Notes: generated by a model not told the origin, from the sequence alone. A stretch of DNA of 38,430 nucleotides from Actinomycetes bacterium (GCA_029780675.1 JAKOYE010000140.1:1-38430); one strand, 5' to 3'; positions 21,063 through 29,504 are shown, counted from the stretch's first letter. Translations and numbers: made by a program.

Positions 21063-21579
21063 CACCAGGGTCCCGGGAAGCCCATCCCCGCTCGCCGGCG
21101 AGCAGGGTCTTCTTGCGGTCGACACCGCCGACGTAACCGGTGAGGACGCCCGATGATCCGATCACCCGGTGACACGGCACGATGATCGGAACCGGGTTGC
21201 GGCCGACGGCGGATCCGACGGCGCGACTCGCACCCGGGGATCCGATCTGCTCGGCGATCTGCGCGTAAGAGCGGGTCTGACCGTAGGGAATCGAGCGCAC
21301 CGCCGCCCAGACCCGCTGCTGAAAGTCCGTTCCCGCCACATGCAGGTCGACGCGGAAGTGGCTCAGGCTGCCCTCGAAGTAGGCCGCGAGTTGGGCGGCG
21401 GCCTCCGGGAAGGCACCCTCGTCGACCCGACGCACGGGTGATTCGGGTTCCCGACGCCGCTGCCCGTCGAACTCCAGTCGCATCAGTGTGCCGCCGACAC
21501 CGGCCAGCGTCAGGCTGCCCACCGGGCTGTCGACGGTGCGGTAGGTGAGCCCGCGGTCGGGGAGTTTTCGAGTCGTCAT
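21001..21579 (-). CDS. ogt: Methylated-DNA-[protein]-cysteine S-methyltransferase Ogt
   Basis: The 192-residue protein removes alkyl groups from O6-alkylguanine by suicide transfer to its own cysteine. The active site is [13 protein letters not shown], preceded by [20 protein letters not shown] with the helix-turn-helix Arg finger region and [14 protein letters not shown]. The ATG at 21577-21579 overlaps the TGA of the upstream ada-alkA gene (ATGA), so the two repair genes are coupled. The C-terminal tail of about 27 residues after the normal end is basic and Pro-rich and lies antisense to the methyltransferase gene. A longer open frame to 21717 overlaps ada-alkA and is not needed. Confidence 0.93.
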   Translation of the reverse strand: MTTRKLPDRGLTYRTVDSPVGSLTLAGVGGTLMRLEFDGQRRREPESPVRRVDEGAFPEAAAQLAAYFEGSLSHFRVDLHVAGTDFQQRVWAAVRSIPYGQTRSYAQIAEQIGSPGASRAVGSAVGRNPVPIIVPCHRVIGSSGVLTGYVGGVDRKKTLLAGERGWASRDPGVSRRPSSPPESRRPAAPAPH

Positions 21580-23081
21580 GACGCCCTTTCCTTTGGCGGC
21601 CACTGGTTGACCGGGTGGTCCAGGGTGGCCCACAGGTGCTGGGTCACGTACGAACGCCAGGGCCGCCACCCCGCGCTGCGCGCGACCAGGTCGGGAACCC
21701 GGGCGGGCAGGCCGCATCGTTCGGCGGCACGCAGTACGCCCAGATCGGCGGCGGGAAAGGCGTCCGGGTCTCCCAGCCCGCGCATGGCGATGATCTCCGT
21801 GGTCCAGGGCCCCACCCCCGGCAGGGCCAGCAGTTGGCGGCGGACTTCCCGCCAGTCGGCCCCCGGATCGAGTCGCAGTTCACCGTCGGCCAGAGCGGCC
21901 ACCAGGGCCCGCAGCGACGTTCGGCGCGCCCGCGGCACCGCCAGGTGGGCCGGGTCGATATCGGCCAACTGGTCGACGCTCGGGAAGAGATGTGTGAGTC
22001 CCCCGCCGGGATCGTCGATCGGCGTCCCGTAGGCCTCGACCAACCGGCGGGTGTGCGTGCGGGCGGCGGCGATGGACACCTGCTGACCCAGCACCGTGCG
22101 CACCGCGAGTTCGGCCGGGTCGACCGTTCCGGGAATGCGTTGTCCGGGGGTGTTCGCGACGACCGCACGCAGCGCGGTGTCATCGCTCAAGACCTCGATC
22201 ACGGCCTCGGGGTCGGCATCGAGGTCCAGCATCCGCCGGCATCGACCGATGGCCGCCGACAGATCGCGAAGGTCCGCCAGTGCCAGCGCGCACCGCACGT
22301 GGTCGCGCTGTGGGCTCAGGGTGACGATTCCGGCCCCGTACGGCAACCGCAGTGTACGGCGATAGCTGTCGTTTCTCACCTCTTCGCAACCCGGCACCGC
22401 GCCGGCCGCCAGGTGTCCGAACACCCCTTCGTAGGCGAAGGGATGGCGCACGGCGAGTCGCAGCGACACCGTCTGGCCGGCGGACGACTCGGCATGACCG
22501 GCGCGGCGGGCCGCGCTGCGGCGCAGCATCGTCGGGGTGCGGTCGCAGGTCGCCCGCACGGTGTCGTTGAACTGTCGAATGCTGGCGAAGCCGGCGGCGA
22601 AGGCCACGTCGCTGAATGCCATCGAGGTCGTCTCGATCAGGATTCGCGCCGTCTGAACCCGCTGCGCCCGGGCCAGCGCCAGCGGCCCCGCCCCCACTTC
22701 GGTCTGCAGCAGCCGCTCCAACTGCCGGGTGGTGTATCCGAGCTTGGCCGACAGTCCGCCGACCCCCTCGCGATCGACGGTGCCGTCGGCGATCAACCGC
22801 ATGGCCCGGGCGACCACGTCACCTCTGACGTTCCACAGCGGTGAGCCCGGCGACGCGTCGGGAAGGCAGCGTCTGCAGGCGCGGAACCCGGCGCGTTGCG
22901 CCGCCGCCGCGGTCGGATAGAAGCGCACATTACTGGCCAGCGGCAGTCGAACGGGACAGCTTGGGCGGCAATAGATTCCGGTCGTCAGGACGGCGGTGAC
23001 GAACCAGCCGTCGAACCGGGCGTCGCGGGATTGAACCGCCCGGTAACAACGCTCGGCATCATCATGCACGGATCCCAACAT
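21576..23081 (-). CDS. Ada-AlkA fusion: alkylation response regulator and DNA glycosylase
   Basis: The 501-residue protein combines three parts. An Ada-like zinc/methyl-acceptor domain has FDGWFVTAVLTTGIYCRPSC and FRACRRCLPD. An AraC-type DNA-binding domain has LSAKLGYTTRQLERLLQTEV and FASIRQFNDTVRATCDRTP. A C-terminal AlkA 3-methyladenine glycosylase has the helix-hairpin-helix ALPGVGPWTTEIIAMRGLG and the probable catalytic Asp in FPAADLGVLRA. It resembles Rv1317c in order and size. It should sense DNA methylation and also excise alkylated bases. The start may be the ATG at 23079-23081 or the GTG four codons later (23067-23069, giving VHDDAERCYRA), which fits the family better. It is coupled to ogt by a 4-bp overlap. 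Confidence 0.92.
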   Translation of the reverse strand: MLGSVHDDAERCYRAVQSRDARFDGWFVTAVLTTGIYCRPSCPVRLPLASNVRFYPTAAAAQRAGFRACRRCLPDASPGSPLWNVRGDVVARAMRLIADGTVDREGVGGLSAKLGYTTRQLERLLQTEVGAGPLALARAQRVQTARILIETTSMAFSDVAFAAGFASIRQFNDTVRATCDRTPTMLRRSAARRAGHAESSAGQTVSLRLAVRHPFAYEGVFGHLAAGAVPGCEEVRNDSYRRTLRLPYGAGIVTLSPQRDHVRCALALADLRDLSAAIGRCRRMLDLDADPEAVIEVLSDDTALRAVVANTPGQRIPGTVDPAELAVRTVLGQQVSIAAARTHTRRLVEAYGTPIDDPGGGLTHLFPSVDQLADIDPAHLAVPRARRTSLRALVAALADGELRLDPGADWREVRRQLLALPGVGPWTTEIIAMRGLGDPDAFPAADLGVLRAAERCGLPARVPDLVARSAGWRPWRSYVTQHLWATLDHPVNQWPPKERAS

Positions 23082-23176
23082 GCCACCTGGAGACCGGTGG
23101 AACTAGCGGAAATGCGACGCGATGGCTGCCGGTCGGGCCATCCTGTACGCAGCGCCGTTCACCCCGGGAGGCCCGC

Positions 23177-23782
23177 GTGGAACTGATGACGGGTTTCGGC
23201 CTGGCCAGCGCCGCCGGCCTGAACGCCTACATTCCCTTGCTGTCGATGGGTCTGCTGAGTCGCTACACCGACCTGGTGAACCTGCCCTCCGGCTGGTCCT
23301 GGCTGGAGAACGGCTGGGTGCTGGTTCTCGTCGCGGTGCTGCTGGTGATCGAGATCGTCGCCGACAAGATCCCGGCGCTGGATTCGGTCAACGACGCGGT
23401 CCAGACTTTCGTCCGGCCCACCTCCGGCGGCATCGTGTTCGCATCCGGCACCGCGGCTCAGACCGCCGCCATCACCGACCCCGGGGAGTTCGCCCGGACC
23501 GGCCAATGGGTGCCGGTGGTCATCGGCGTCGTCACCGCACTGGTGGTGAGCCTGACCAAGACCGCGGTACGGCCGGCGGCCAATGTGGCCACCGGGGGTG
23601 TCGCGGCGCCCGTGCTGAGCACCATCGAGGACGCCGCCAGTGTCAGCCTGACGTTCATCGCGATCCTGATTCCGGCCCTGGTGCTGATCGTCCTGATCGC
23701 TCTGCTGTGGGCAGCGGTGTGGCTGTTGCGGCGCCGCCGACGCCGGCGCCTCGCTGCGCGAGCTGACACAAAGTCGCCTTGA
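23177..23782 (+). CDS. DUF4126 membrane protein
   Basis: The 201-residue membrane protein has about four hydrophobic segments and matches DUF4126: FGLASAAGLNAYIPLLSMGL, NGWVLVLVAVLLVIEIVADK, VIGVVTALVVSLTKTAVRPA and a final long helix LIPALVLIVLIALLWAAVWL before a basic RRRRRRRLAAR tail. The function is unknown. The start is GTG at 23177 with GGGAGG about 6 nt upstream; ATG at 23186 is three codons later. It lies alone between the ada-alkA gene (divergent) and glgC (convergent, 48-bp gap). Confidence 0.85.
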   Translation: MELMTGFGLASAAGLNAYIPLLSMGLLSRYTDLVNLPSGWSWLENGWVLVLVAVLLVIEIVADKIPALDSVNDAVQTFVRPTSGGIVFASGTAAQTAAITDPGEFARTGQWVPVVIGVVTALVVSLTKTAVRPAANVATGGVAAPVLSTIEDAASVSLTFIAILIPALVLIVLIALLWAAVWLLRRRRRRRLAARADTKSP

Positions 23783-23830
23783 CACCCTCCGAACCGTGCG
23801 AGTGTGTGTCTGTTGGCCGGGGAATGCGAG

Positions 23831-25045
23831 TCAGATCCAGACGCCCTTGCCGACCGCGACGACCCCACCGGAGCTGATCGCGAACCGTTCGCGGTCCCGC
23901 TCCAGGTCGACCCCGACCATCTCGCCGGGCCCGACGACGACGTTCTTGTCGAGAATCGCCCGGCGCACCACCGCGCCGCGGCCGACCCTAACGCCCGGCA
24001 TCAGCACACTGCCCTCGACGATCGCGCCGTCATCGACCACGACGTTGCTCGATAGCACGGAACTGCGTACCGAGGCCGCCGAGATGATGCTTCCCGCACC
24101 CACGACCGACTCCTGGGCTGAGCCCCCGTTGACGAACTTGGCCGGCGCGAGGTTCTCCGACTCCCCTCGGATCGGCCAGCGCTTGTTGTAGAGGTTGAAC
24201 ACCGGGTGCACCGACACCAGGTCCATGTGGGCGTCGTAGAAGGCGTCGAGCGTGCCGACGTCGCGCCAGTACCCGTGGTCGCGATCGGTGGCGCCGGGGA
24301 CCTCGTTGTCGTTGAAGTCGTAGACCGCGGCCATCCCGTCCTCGACAAGCCGCGGAATGATGTTGCCGCCCATATCGTGGTCGGAGGTGTCGTCGTCGGC
24401 GTCGGCGCGGATGGCGTCGATGAGCACCTTCGTGGTGAAGATGTAGTTGCCCATCGAGACGAACGTCTGATCGGGGTTGTCCGGTGTGGACGGCGGATCC
24501 GCCGGTTTTTCCACGAAGCTGCGGATACGGCCGGACTCGTCGGCCTCGATGCAGCCGAACGCGGTGGCCTCCGCCCGCGGGACCCGGATTCCGGCGACGG
24601 TCGCGCCGGCACCAGTCTCGATGTGGTACTTGACCATCTGCTCGGGATCCATCCGGTAGACGTGGTCGGCGCCGAACACCACGATGTAGTCGGGATCCTC
24701 GTCGTAGATCAGGTTCAGCGACTGGTAGATCGCGTCGGCGGAACCTGTGTACCAGCGCGGCCCGAGCCGCTGCTGGGCCGGCACCGGGGTGATGTACTCG
24801 CCGGCCAGTCCGGAGAGCCGCCAGTTCTGCGAGATGTGCCGGTCCAGTGAGTGCGACTTGTACTGGGTCAGCACGCAGATCCGCAGATACCTGGCGTTGA
24901 CCAGGTTGGACAGGACGAAGTCGATCAGCCGGTAGGCACCCCCGAAGGGAACCGCGGGCTTGGCCCGGTCCGCTGTCAGCGGGTACAGACGCTTGCCTTC
25001 CCCACCGGCCAGAACGATGCCGAGCACATGCGGCACTTCCCTCAT
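23831..25045 (-). CDS. glgC: Glucose-1-phosphate adenylyltransferase GlgC
   Basis: The 404-residue enzyme makes ADP-glucose from glucose-1-phosphate and ATP, the donor for GlgM and glycogen synthesis. The nucleotidyltransferase signature is [20 protein letters not shown] and [31 protein letters not shown] holds the metal-binding Asp. A C-terminal left-handed beta helix ([34 protein letters not shown]) follows. The length equals that of M. tuberculosis GlgC. The frame is open 10 codons further up, but [17 protein letters not shown] from 25045 matches the family, and TAGGTT on the minus strand ends 7 nt upstream of this ATG. It is divergent from glgM. Confidence 0.96.
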   Translation of the reverse strand: MREVPHVLGIVLAGGEGKRLYPLTADRAKPAVPFGGAYRLIDFVLSNLVNARYLRICVLTQYKSHSLDRHISQNWRLSGLAGEYITPVPAQQRLGPRWYTGSADAIYQSLNLIYDEDPDYIVVFGADHVYRMDPEQMVKYHIETGAGATVAGIRVPRAEATAFGCIEADESGRIRSFVEKPADPPSTPDNPDQTFVSMGNYIFTTKVLIDAIRADADDDTSDHDMGGNIIPRLVEDGMAAVYDFNDNEVPGATDRDHGYWRDVGTLDAFYDAHMDLVSVHPVFNLYNKRWPIRGESENLAPAKFVNGGSAQESVVGAGSIISAASVRSSVLSSNVVVDDGAIVEGSVLMPGVRVGRGAVVRRAILDKNVVVGPGEMVGVDLERDRERFAISSGGVVAVGKGVWI

Positions 25046-25052
25046 AGGCCCA

Positions 25053-25058
25053 AACCTA
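25053..25058 (-). promoter_or_regulatory. -10 box for leaderless glgC transcript
   Basis: TAGGTT on the minus strand is followed by 7 nt and then the glgC ATG at 25045. The same hexamer with the same spacing serves glgM on the other strand. Confidence 0.55.
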
Positions 25059-25124
25059 ACCGGCGCCGATGGCAACGGCTAGCGCATTCGCGCACAACCT
25101 CCGCACAGCGCGTCATTGAGGCAC

Positions 25125-25130
25125 TAGGTT
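25125..25130 (+). promoter_or_regulatory. -10 box for leaderless glgM transcript
   Basis: TAGGTT stands 7 nt before the ATG at 25138, the mirror image of the glgC arrangement 67 bp away. It supports the 25138 start over the internal ATG at 25156. Confidence 0.55.
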
Positions 25131-25137
25131 CTCCGGT

Positions 25138-26331
25138 ATGCCAGGTTCTGGGGCTATGCGGGTCGCGATGATGACACGGGAGTACCCGCCCGATGTCTAC
25201 GGCGGCGCCGGGGTGCACGTGACCGAACTGGTCGCCCAACTCAGGCGCCTCTGCGAGGTCGACGTGCACTGTATGGGCGAGCCCCGGGATGGGGCGTTCG
25301 CCCATCAACCGGACCCCGCGCTGGCCCTTGCCGAACCACCGGCCAACCCGGCGTTGTCCACCCTGTCGACCGATCTGCGGATGGTGCACGCCGCCGCGGG
25401 TGCCGACGTCGTGCATTCGCACACCTGGTACACCGGCATGGCCGGCCATATCGCCGCCCTGCTGCACGGCGTCCCGCATGTGCTGACCGCGCACTCGCTC
25501 GAACCCCGGCGGCCCTGGAAGGCCGAGCAACTCGGCGGTGGCTACCAGGTGTCGCTGTGGGTGGAGCGCACCGCCGTCACCGGTGCGGATGGGGTGATCG
25601 CGGTCAGCGAGGGCATGCGCGCCGATGTCCTCGACGTCTACCCGACCCTCGATCCCGGCCGTGTCCACGTCATCCGCAATGGAATCGACACTGGCGTCTG
25701 GTACCCGGCGGCACCCAACCCCGAGGAGTCCGTGCTCGCCGAGATCGGCGTCGACCCGTCCCGTCCGATGGTGGCGTTCGTCGGGCGGATCACCCGGCAG
25801 AAGGGGGTGCCGCACCTGATCGCCGCGGCGCACCGCTTCGCCCCGGAGGTTCAACTGGTGCTGTGCGCCGGCGCCCCGGATACCCCGGAAATCGCCGCCG
25901 AGGTCAGTTCCGCCGTGGCCGCACTGGCCGACAAGCGCAACGGCGTGTTCTGGGTGCGCGACTTCCTGCCGATCAACGAGGTCCGCGAAATCCTCTCGGC
26001 GGCAACAGCCTTCGTGTGTCCCTCGGTCTACGAGCCGCTGGGGATCGTCAATCTCGAGGCGATGGCGTGCGGCACGGCGGTGGTGGCCTCGGATGTGGGC
26101 GGCATCCCGGAGGTGGTCGACGACGGGGTGACCGGCACCCTGGTGCACTACGACGGCGATCACACCACCGATTTCGAGGCGGCACTGGCCGATGGAGTCA
26201 ACGCACTGGTCGCCGACCCGCAGACCGCCGCCCGCTACGGGACGGCAGGTCGCCAGCGCTGCATCGACGAGTTTTCCTGGGCCAGGATCGCCGAGCAGAC
26301 CCTGGAGGTGTACCGAAAAGTCTCGGAGTGA
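25138..26331 (+). CDS. glgM: Maltose-1-phosphate synthase GlgM (GT4 glycosyltransferase)
   Basis: The 397-residue GT-B glycosyltransferase resembles Rv1212c (formerly GlgA). It joins ADP-glucose and glucose-1-phosphate to maltose-1-phosphate, which feeds GlgE-dependent alpha-glucan synthesis. Visible elements are MRVAMMTREYPPDVYGGAGV at the N-terminus, VVHSHTWYTGMAGHIAALLH, VFVGRITRQKGVPHLI at the inter-domain region, and the GT4 donor-site motif CPSVYEPLGIVNLEAMACGT with the E-x7-E pair. The ATG at 25138 adds 6 residues before the family start MRVAM (25156). The promoter spacing favours 25138, but 25156 is possible. Divergent glgC supplies its substrate. Confidence 0.94.
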   Translation: MPGSGAMRVAMMTREYPPDVYGGAGVHVTELVAQLRRLCEVDVHCMGEPRDGAFAHQPDPALALAEPPANPALSTLSTDLRMVHAAAGADVVHSHTWYTGMAGHIAALLHGVPHVLTAHSLEPRRPWKAEQLGGGYQVSLWVERTAVTGADGVIAVSEGMRADVLDVYPTLDPGRVHVIRNGIDTGVWYPAAPNPEESVLAEIGVDPSRPMVAFVGRITRQKGVPHLIAAAHRFAPEVQLVLCAGAPDTPEIAAEVSSAVAALADKRNGVFWVRDFLPINEVREILSAATAFVCPSVYEPLGIVNLEAMACGTAVVASDVGGIPEVVDDGVTGTLVHYDGDHTTDFEAALADGVNALVADPQTAARYGTAGRQRCIDEFSWARIAEQTLEVYRKVSE

Positions 26332-26410
26332 CGAGCGCCGAAAAGATTCGACGCGCATGGAGAGGCCTACCGCCCCCGGGCGACCGGGTATCAGCGAAGG
26401 CGAACGGGAA

Positions 26411-26578
26411 TTAGCTGGTAACGCCCTTGAGTTCGTCGCCGAGTGCGGCGGCCTCATCCGGGGTCAACTCGACGACAAGCCGGCCACCGCCCTCCAGTGG
26501 CACTCGCATCACGATGCCGCGCCCCTCTTTGGTCGCTTCCAGCGGGCCGTCTCCGGTCCGCGGCTTCATCGCCGCCAT
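26411..26578 (-). CDS. DUF3117 small conserved protein
   Basis: The 55-residue protein is very conserved in actinobacteria: MAAMKPRTGDGPLEATKEGR, then a beta-rich GIVMRVPLEGGGRLVVELTP and a short helix. It resembles Rv1211. The function is unknown. The frame is open 26 codons further up, but the ATG at 26576-26578 has GGAGG about 9 nt upstream and gives the family length. The upstream part would be the mRNA leader after a TAGAAT -10 box (26640-26645). The high conservation and small size suggest an essential or regulatory role, but nothing in the sequence shows which. Confidence 0.9.
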   Translation of the reverse strand: MAAMKPRTGDGPLEATKEGRGIVMRVPLEGGGRLVVELTPDEAAALGDELKGVTS

Positions 26579-26639
26579 CGAGTGCTCCCTCCAGGTCCGT
26601 GCAGGGCCATCGGCACTGGCCGGGCCGGTGCCGTCCATG

Positions 26640-26645
26640 ATTCTA
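26640..26645 (-). promoter_or_regulatory. -10 box upstream of the DUF3117 gene
   Basis: TAGAAT on the minus strand is a good -10 hexamer, giving a leader of roughly 55 nt with a GGCAC/GTGCC stem and a normal ribosome binding site before 26578. Unlike many genes here, this one would have a leader. Confidence 0.45.
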
Positions 26646-26694
26646 GTGCCCTCCATTGTTCACCATGCGCGGCCCGAGGTGTGAAAAGACCCGG

Positions 26695-27309
26695 TCAAAG
26701 TCCCGTTACGGCCCCCGGGCCGCCCGTCAGCGGCACCCAGCAGGCCTCGATGTGGTCGTCCACCATCCCGGTGGCCTGCATCAGCGAATAGGTGGTGGTG
26801 GGTCCGACGAAGCGGAATCCGCGGCGGCGCAGTTCCCGGGCCAGTGCCGCGGAATGCGAACTGTGCGAGGGCAGATCGGCCATGCCGGCCGGCCGGGGTC
26901 GCGGCGGCGGGGCGAAGGACCACAGCAGATCCGACAGCTCGACGTCGAGGTCGGCGGCAACTCGGGCATTGGCGATCGTGGCCTCGATCTTCGCCCGGTT
27001 CCGGACGATCCCGGCGTCGCCCATCAGGCGTTCGACATCCCGGTCGGTGAAGGCCGCCACCGTCTCGACGTCGAACCCGGCGAAGGCGCGCCGGAAGTTC
27101 TCCCGTTTGCGCAGGATGATCAGCCAGGACAGGCCGCTCTGGAAGGATTCCAGCACCAGCCTTTCGAACATCGCCGTCGTTCCCCGCAGGGGACGGCCCC
27201 ACTCGGTGTCGTGATACTCGCGCAGCAGTCCGGCGCCGGCCCATTCGCACCGGATCCGGCCGTCCGAGTCGGATTCCGGGCCGTCCTCAGGTCCGCCGTC
27301 GGTGCTCAT
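26695..27309 (-). CDS. tagA: DNA-3-methyladenine glycosylase I
   Basis: The 204-residue enzyme removes 3-methyladenine from DNA. Typical family motifs are IRCEWAGAGLLREYHDTEWG (zinc-binding Cys and Tyr/His region), FERLVLESFQSGLSWLIILR, FRRAFAGFDVETVAAF, GIVRNRAKIEATIANARV, and FVGPTTTYSLMQATGMVDDH near the C-terminus with its His ligand. It resembles Rv1210. The ATG overlaps the stop of the DivIVA-like gene (ATGA). A third alkylation-repair gene in this window, it sits about 5 kb from ogt/ada-alkA in a different operon. Confidence 0.95.
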   Translation of the reverse strand: MSTDGGPEDGPESDSDGRIRCEWAGAGLLREYHDTEWGRPLRGTTAMFERLVLESFQSGLSWLIILRKRENFRRAFAGFDVETVAAFTDRDVERLMGDAGIVRNRAKIEATIANARVAADLDVELSDLLWSFAPPPRPRPAGMADLPSHSSHSAALARELRRRGFRFVGPTTTYSLMQATGMVDDHIEACWVPLTGGPGAVTGL

Positions 27310-27605
27310 CCCGGGCCCGGCGTGGCCCGAACCGCATCGAGTTCGGCCCGGAGGGCGTCCAGTTCGGCCCCGAGTCGGTCGAGCACCCAGTCGACCTCGC
27401 TGGTCTTGTAGCCGCGGAACACCTGGGTGAACTTGACCGCGTCGACATCGGCTCCGGTCACCTCACTGGCGGGCAGCACCGTGGCGGTGGTGCCCGCCGG
27501 CAGCGGCGGGAGTTGCTCGCCACGGCCGAACAGCAGGCTGGCGATACCGAAGAGCAGCACGGCAACCAGGATCAGCACCACCAGGTAGAGCAGGATCAGC
27601 GTCAC
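27306..27605 (-). CDS. Small membrane protein with DivIVA-like motif
   Basis: The 99-residue protein resembles Rv1209. It has one N-terminal membrane helix (TLILLYLVVLILVAVLLFGI) and, after a Pro-rich linker, a DivIVA-like segment FRGYKTSEVDWVLDRLGAEL followed by a short coiled coil (DALRAELDAV). DivIVA/Wag31 domains mark the cell pole and septum in actinobacteria through similar F-x-GY-x-x-x-EVD motifs, so a role at growing membrane sites is possible but not shown. The start is GTG at 27603-27605. It lies between gpgS (33 bp upstream) and tagA (4-bp overlap). Confidence 0.88.
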   Translation of the reverse strand: MTLILLYLVVLILVAVLLFGIASLLFGRGEQLPPLPAGTTATVLPASEVTGADVDAVKFTQVFRGYKTSEVDWVLDRLGAELDALRAELDAVRATPGPG

Positions 27606-27638
27606 ACGGCAATCCTGCCTCAGGGATTTCGGTCCCGG

Positions 27639-28559
27639 TCAGCGCAGGGTGTTCATCGGCGGCCGGTCGTCCAGCGACACCGCCGACGTGGCGCTGGTGA
27701 AGCCCTCACCGTCGGCGACGAACCGGGTCAGCCCGGCCCCCGAGTCCGGAACGCCGCAGCGGGTCAGCAGCGTGGCCACCACCTGACGGCTCATCGGCGC
27801 CAGCTCGTGCAGCGGACGGTTCCGGTGGGTCCGGACGCCCAGGTTCACCTGGGCGATCGCGTCGATACCGAACTTGTCGTAGGTGTCGATGAGGATGCCG
27901 ATCTCCACGCCGTAACCAGGCGCGAACGGAACCGACCCCAGTAGTTCGCGAGTTCCGGCGTACTCACCGCCGAGCGGCTGCAGGACGCAGCCCAGTTCCG
28001 GGCGCAGCGCCGCCAGCAGAGGCCGTGCGACCAGTTCGGTGACCCGGCCGCCGCCGGTGGCGTCCTCTCCGGCCGCGAGTTTCAGCGGCCGCCGGTAGAA
28101 CCCGCGGACCAGGTGTATCCCGTCGTTGGTGAGCAGCGGACCGACCAGCCGCGGTACGAACAGCGGGTCGGGGTCGAGCAGGTCGGAGTCGATGAAAACG
28201 ACGATGTCCCCGGTCGTGGCCGCCAGTGAACGCCACAGCGCCTCACCCTTGCCCGGGCGCACCGGGATCTCGGGTAACGCCTCCTCACGATGGACGACGC
28301 GGGCCCCTGCGGCGCGGGCGCGGGTCTCGGTTTCGTCGGTGGATCCGGAATCCAGCACGACGAGTTCGTCGACCAGGCCGCCCACCATCGGGGTGATGGT
28401 GTCGATCACCGGTCCGATGGTCTCGGCCTCATTGAGCGCGGGCAGCACCACCGAGACGGTGCGCCCGGCCTTGTGCGACACCAGGGCATCGGCAGTCCAC
28501 GGCGGCCGGTTCCAGCTGCGGCGCGCCAGCCAGCGCTGCACGTCCGTCGCCTCGGTCAT
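27639..28559 (-). CDS. gpgS: Glucosyl-3-phosphoglycerate synthase GpgS
   Basis: The 306-residue GT81 glycosyltransferase moves glucose to 3-phosphoglycerate, the first step of methylglucose lipopolysaccharide synthesis. Visible motifs are VVLPALNEAETIGPVIDTI and VVLDSGSTDETETRARAAGA for nucleotide binding, RPGKGEALWRSLAAT, the metal-binding DSD in VVFIDSDLLDPDP, and GGRVTELVARPLLAALRPEL. The frame is open much further up, to 28784, but over folP2. The ATG at 28557-28559 overlaps the folP2 TGA (ATGA) and gives near-family length. The upstream folP2-like gene and downstream DivIVA-like gene form one row with it. Confidence 0.96.
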   Translation of the reverse strand: MTEATDVQRWLARRSWNRPPWTADALVSHKAGRTVSVVLPALNEAETIGPVIDTITPMVGGLVDELVVLDSGSTDETETRARAAGARVVHREEALPEIPVRPGKGEALWRSLAATTGDIVVFIDSDLLDPDPLFVPRLVGPLLTNDGIHLVRGFYRRPLKLAAGEDATGGGRVTELVARPLLAALRPELGCVLQPLGGEYAGTRELLGSVPFAPGYGVEIGILIDTYDKFGIDAIAQVNLGVRTHRNRPLHELAPMSRQVVATLLTRCGVPDSGAGLTRFVADGEGFTSATSAVSLDDRPPMNTLR

Positions 28560-29446
28560 GCCAACCCTCGCACGGTGCGCGCGGGGGGTCGGTCCCCCCG
28601 GATCGAGGCGACCATCTCCAGCACCCGCCTGGTGGGTGCGACCTCGTGGACGCGGAACATCCGGGCCCCGTCGGCAGCGGCCAGCGCGGTCGCGGCCAGC
28701 GTGCCCTCCAGTCGTTCGGTGAGCTCGGCCCCGAGCGTCTCCCCGATGAAATCCTTGTTGCTCAGCGCCATCAGCACCGGCCACCCGGTGTCGACCAGGT
28801 CGCGGACATGCCGGAGCAGGGTCAATCCGTGAAAGGTGTTCTTCCCGAAGTCATGGGTCGGATCGATCAGGATGCCGTCGCGGCGAACCCCCACCCGCAC
28901 CGCGTGCTCCGCGGCGGCGGTGACCTCCGCGATGACGTCGTCGACCACCCCGGTGACGGTGGTGCCGTAATTGACCCGGAACGGCCGGGTGCGCGGTATA
29001 GCCCCGCCGGTGTGCGAGCAGACCAGACCGGCGCCGAACTCCGCGGCGACCTCCGGCAGGTGCGGGTCGTGCCCGGCCCAGGTGTCGTTGATGATGTCGG
29101 CCCCGGCCGCGCAGGCCTGCTTGGCCACCGCCGAGCGCCAGGTGTCGACGCTGATGCACTGGTTCGGGTAGGCGGCGCGGACCCACTCGATGAAGGGCAC
29201 CACCCGGGCGATCTCCTCATCGGCGTCGACCGTGACGCCGGGGCCCGCCTTGACCCCGCCGATGTCGATGACATCCGCCCCCTCGGCGAACACTCGGTGC
29301 ACGGCCTCCTGGGCCGCGGCGTCGCTGAACGTCGCACCACGGTCGTAGAACGAGTCCGGGGTCCGGTTGACGATCGCCATGATGAGCGCACGGTCCCCGG
29401 CCACCGGCCGGCCGCACAAGGTCGACGCCACCCGATCAGTATTCAT
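28556..29446 (-). CDS. folP2: FolP2: dihydropteroate synthase-like protein
   Basis: The 296-residue protein has the TIM-barrel of dihydropteroate synthases (MAIVNRTPDSFYDRGATFSD, SVDTWRSAVAKQACAAGADI, LIDPTHDFGKNTFHGLTLLR, LMALSNKDFIGETLG, FRVHEVAPTRRVLEM). The loop that in true DHPS reads roughly DIGGESTRPG is DIGGVKAGPG here, so the STRP element important for substrate binding is missing. The M. tuberculosis FolP2 is likewise reported not to be a working DHPS. Its real role is unknown; coupling to gpgS suggests a link to glycolipid or MGLP metabolism. The ATG at 29444-29446 is chosen; a GTG stands one codon earlier. Confidence 0.92.
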   Translation of the reverse strand: MNTDRVASTLCGRPVAGDRALIMAIVNRTPDSFYDRGATFSDAAAQEAVHRVFAEGADVIDIGGVKAGPGVTVDADEEIARVVPFIEWVRAAYPNQCISVDTWRSAVAKQACAAGADIINDTWAGHDPHLPEVAAEFGAGLVCSHTGGAIPRTRPFRVNYGTTVTGVVDDVIAEVTAAAEHAVRVGVRRDGILIDPTHDFGKNTFHGLTLLRHVRDLVDTGWPVLMALSNKDFIGETLGAELTERLEGTLAATALAAADGARMFRVHEVAPTRRVLEMVASIRGDRPPARTVRGLA

Positions 29447-29504
29447 CACATCGGGAATCCGCGGCGGACGGCGAAACCTGCCCGAAACAACCGTCCCGAT
29501 GATG

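Noticed and set aside
21580..21717. Upstream extension of ogt
   Set aside because: It lies inside ada-alkA and precedes the natural ATGA-coupled start at 21579.
25042..26457. A 471-codon minus-strand frame opposite glgM
   Set aside because: Composition is typical of a shadow frame and glgM is clear on the plus strand.
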